Assembly: GCF_001612785.1 (NCBI RefSeq)
Contig: NZ_BDBC01000029.1
Span: 124,001 to 188,000, forward strand
Direction: 5' to 3'
Source: Nocardia beijingensis NBRC 16342
GTDB lineage: Bacteria > Actinomycetota > Actinomycetes > Mycobacteriales > Mycobacteriaceae
Length of the DNA stretch: 64,000 nt
Shown here: positions 60,877 through 64,000 of the stretch, piece after piece
Numbering within the stretch: the stretch's first letter is position 1
Layout of the letters: each line of letters opens with the position of its first letter
The notes under the pieces: generated by a model
Database searches by the model: none
What the model was told of the DNA's origin: nothing
Seen by the model: only the letters and a program-made list of their open reading frames with translations
Made by a program: the position numbers and the translations under genes

Positions 60877-60908
60877 TGCCTCGGTACTTGCCGAACCAGG
60901 AGAGGCTG

Positions 60909-62393
<1,485 letters not shown>

Positions 62394-62411
62394 GCCGCGG
62401 AACAATCGGAA

Positions 62412-62439
62412 GCCGCTGACACCGAAAGGTGTCAGCGGC
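62412..62439 (+). terminator. Hairpin terminator after ahcY
   Basis: Perfect 12-bp stem GCCGCTGACACC / GGTGTCAGCGGC with a GAAA tetraloop, followed by ACCGTTTCTC. Confidence 0.88.
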
Positions 62440-62624
62440 ACCGTTTCTCGCATCGGGCAATCCTCACCTGCTTCTGCGATAGGCCAGCGTTACAGTCGAC
62501 CGGGCGAAAATCCATCGAAGCCGGCCTGCCGACCCGATATGCTTCTGGCCGGGGAGAGTCTCCACTGGTCATGTGATGCCGCTGCGGCGCAGCATGGTGC
62601 AGTGCATAGGAGGGGGAGTCCGAG

Positions 62625-63104
62625 ATGAAGCACATCCGAGGACCGATTCGAGTGAGCCTCGCAGTCCTGCTGGGCGCTCTGGTTGCCGGCGGTGTAGTAG
62701 CGACCGCACCTAGTGCCTCAGCCCAGCAGGTGTGGGGTGCGTGCGGCATAAGTACGCCGGAAGATAAGGTCGTCGCTACATACAGCAAGGGCACGCTGCG
62801 GTGCGGCAATAGAGGCTGGGGTTTCCGGCATGTCCAAGGTTCACATCTGAACGATTGGCAACGGCTTGCCGATATCGAGGGCAGGAACTGGCGCGACATC
62901 GCTGACATAGCCATCGCTAAATCAATGGACAACCCCGACGTTCAACGCTCGGTGGGGAGTGACAGGTACTGCTACTCCGGCCAGATCTACCTGGTCAACA
63001 AGGTGCGTGGCACGATTGAGACGACCGCGCAGCCAACGGTTATCGTAAATACCGCAACGGGGAATATCGCGACCGCATATCCCGGAGGTGGTTGCCGTGC
63101 CTGA
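62625..63104 (+). CDS. Secreted Cys-containing protein, toxin-domain-like
   Basis: A 159-residue protein with a Sec signal peptide (residues 1-33: basic start, hydrophobic VSLAVLLGALVAGGVV, cleavage after SASA). The mature 126 residues have four Cys (40, 60, 116, 157) able to form disulfides. They show a WGFRHVQGSHLNDW segment with H69 and H74, an NWRDIADIAI helix, a YCYSGQIYLVN strand pair and a final GNIATAYPGG. This order (His-rich start, amphipathic helix, beta strands, terminal T-x-Y-P) resembles small RNase-type polymorphic toxin domains of the BECR fold, but I cannot place it in a named family. A partner gene overlaps its end by 8 bp. G+C is lower than in the neighbours. ATG 62625 with GGAGGGGG. 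Confidence 0.6.
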   Translation: MKHIRGPIRVSLAVLLGALVAGGVVATAPSASAQQVWGACGISTPEDKVVATYSKGTLRCGNRGWGFRHVQGSHLNDWQRLADIEGRNWRDIADIAIAKSMDNPDVQRSVGSDRYCYSGQIYLVNKVRGTIETTAQPTVIVNTATGNIATAYPGGGCRA

Positions 63105-63444
63105 CCCGACTGGTGACGATCTGGTGAGTTCGATCATCGAGGCGGGCCGAGATTGGGATCTCGGCATCGTTGAGCGAAACGGTTCGCTGTGGGTCGAACA
63201 ACGCGCCGGAGAATCGGTCCGCCCGCCGGTGGAGATCCGGTTCACCAGAGACGAGCTTGCCGAGTACTACCAAAGGACGGTGAGTGATGGTGGACATGAG
63301 GCTTCGCCGCAATCGTCCTGGGAATGGTGGAAAAGCTTGGTCTCGACGCATCTCGCTGAGGCCATGTACAAGCTGGGTGGCCTTTCGAGGCCCGGCGTGA
63401 TCCGCATCGGCGAGTACGGTCTTACCGCGGTCGGCTCCGACTGA
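63097..63444 (+). CDS. Small cytoplasmic partner of the secreted protein, immunity-like
   Basis: A 115-residue protein with no signal peptide or membrane segment, probably acidic, with a beta-rich first half (DLGIVERNGSLWVEQRAGE, PVEIRFTRDELAEYYQRT) and a helical second half (SSWEWWKSLVSTHLAEAMYK). The GTG at 63097 has GGAGGT at ideal distance inside the end of the upstream gene; GTG 63088 is a poorer choice. The tight overlap, small size and cytoplasmic nature are those of an immunity protein beside its toxin. I recognise no family. Confidence 0.55.
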   Translation: MPDPTGDDLVSSIIEAGRDWDLGIVERNGSLWVEQRAGESVRPPVEIRFTRDELAEYYQRTVSDGGHEASPQSSWEWWKSLVSTHLAEAMYKLGGLSRPGVIRIGEYGLTAVGSD

Positions 63445-63643
63445 GCATCGCGCCGAGACAGCTGGCAGTCGAGTTCGTTCCGCCCTTCGTCTTCAGACCA
63501 GAACGCCCTTCGGTGGGGCGGGTGTTGTGGGTTGGCGGAAGCTGCGCATTGGACAAGCGTCCCGCCAAGACCCGCGGGCCTGCCAGCCGGTCCACTGGCA
63601 TATGTGCTGGTGAGGCGGTGTTCGCGCACGTCGACAGGAGGGG

Positions 63644-63649
63644 TAGTGT
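63644..63649 (+). promoter_or_regulatory. Possible -10 box (TAGTGT) of tmk
   Basis: TAGTGT ends 8 bp before ATG 63658, which would allow a leaderless transcript, though AGGAGGGG overlaps it. The 63445-63643 interval has no gene I can support. Confidence 0.3.
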
Positions 63650-63657
63650 GCCTGGTC

Positions 63658-64000
63658 ATGGGAGTGCTGATAGCGGTCGAAGGGCTCGACGGCGCGGGTA
63701 AGCGGACGCTGATCGAGCGGGTGGTCGCCGATCTGCGTGGGCGCGGGCTGCGGGTCGCCACGATGGCCTTCCCGCGCTACCGCGTCTCGGTGCACGCCGA
63801 CCTGGCCGCCGAGGCGCTGCGTGGCGCGCACGGCGACCTGGCGGGCTCGGTCAGCGGCATGGCGCTGTTGTTCGCGCTGGACCGCGCGGACGCCGCCGAC
63901 GAGCTGTCGAAGCTCTTGGCCGACAACGACGTTGTGCTTCTCGACCGTTATGTCGCTTCCAACGCCGCCTATTCGGCCGCCCGCCTGGGGCAGTCGGCGG
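63658..64000 (+). CDS. tmk: Thymidylate kinase, 3' end cut by the window
   Basis: The first 114 residues of dTMP kinase, which makes dTDP for DNA synthesis. P-loop EGLDGAGKRT near residue 8, the AFPRY segment with the substrate-binding Arg, and DRYVASNAAYSAARLG, the DR motif and adjacent loop that are almost the same in M. tuberculosis Tmk (Rv3247c). The start at ATG 63658 gives MGVLIAVEGLDG. It follows ahcY as in mycobacteria, but with the two-gene insert in between. The frame is open to the window end. Confidence 0.92.
   Translation, partial: MGVLIAVEGLDGAGKRTLIERVVADLRGRGLRVATMAFPRYRVSVHADLAAEALRGAHGDLAGSVSGMALLFALDRADAADELSKLLADNDVVLLDRYVASNAAYSAARLGQSA

Noticed and set aside
60849..60908. 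SAH riboswitch before ahcY
   Set aside because: Only 60 bp separate the second alkB stop from the ahcY start, and a -10 box and ribosome site occupy part of it; no conserved riboswitch core was seen.

Overview
The window looks like chromosomal DNA of a mycolic-acid actinobacterium (order Mycobacteriales), most likely Nocardia or a close relative. The grounds are very high G+C, GTG starts and 4-base GTGA/ATGA gene overlaps, genus-typical families (WhiB2, LCP ligase, F420 genes, TIGR03089, DUF3499), and blocks in the gene order I remember from Mycobacterium tuberculosis Rv3247c-Rv3268. I see no rRNA, tRNA, CRISPR array, insertion sequence or prophage. The first gene (CoA-transferase) and the last (tmk) are cut by the window edges.

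Left part (1-9.6 kb): a CoA-transferase and an HMG-CoA-lyase-like enzyme; a LolD/FtsX-type ABC pair closed by a strong hairpin; a haloalkane-dehalogenase-like hydrolase whose catalytic-histidine tail lies in another frame; a PAP2/Aur1-like membrane enzyme; a possible 30-residue peptide; and a dienelactone hydrolase.

Candidate conflict/defence locus (9.2-20.8 kb): a leftward operon of SWIM-DUF5691 protein, MoxR ATPase, DUF5682 protein, a 400-bp degenerate tandem-repeat spacer, a VWA protein and a SnoaL-like protein. Head-to-head with it runs a rightward pair: an SMC/RecF-like ATPase with a short Cys-rich hook motif, and a small protein carrying a HEPN-like R-x4-H motif.

Middle (21-34.5 kb): small redox and metal proteins (YchJ, SelT/W/H-like, FmdB zinc ribbon); a ROK regulator; a sulfonate-type ABC importer with an LLM flavin monooxygenase and a fused exporter with one degenerate ATP site; then an esterase, an XRE-cupin regulator and a metallo-beta-lactamase hydrolase that share operator-like sequences.

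Cell-envelope and core block (34.5-57 kb): manC-like, wbbL, rmlD, an LCP ligase and TIGR03089, then an accessory stretch (P450, DctA with its CitA/CitB-type two-component system, DUF4287, FAD amine-oxidase-like protein, CDF transporter), then manA, a SIS protein, manB, DUF3499, a zincin-like protein, whiB2, fbiA, fbiB and a Nudix hydrolase. Together these make GDP-mannose, the rhamnosyl linker of arabinogalactan and its attachment to peptidoglycan, and coenzyme F420.

Right end (57-64 kb): an alkane hydroxylation operon (alkB, two rubredoxins, TetR) followed by a second alkB, then ahcY and tmk. Between ahcY and tmk sits a lower-G+C two-gene insert: a small secreted Cys-containing protein that looks like a toxin domain, and an overlapping small cytoplasmic partner that looks like its immunity protein.
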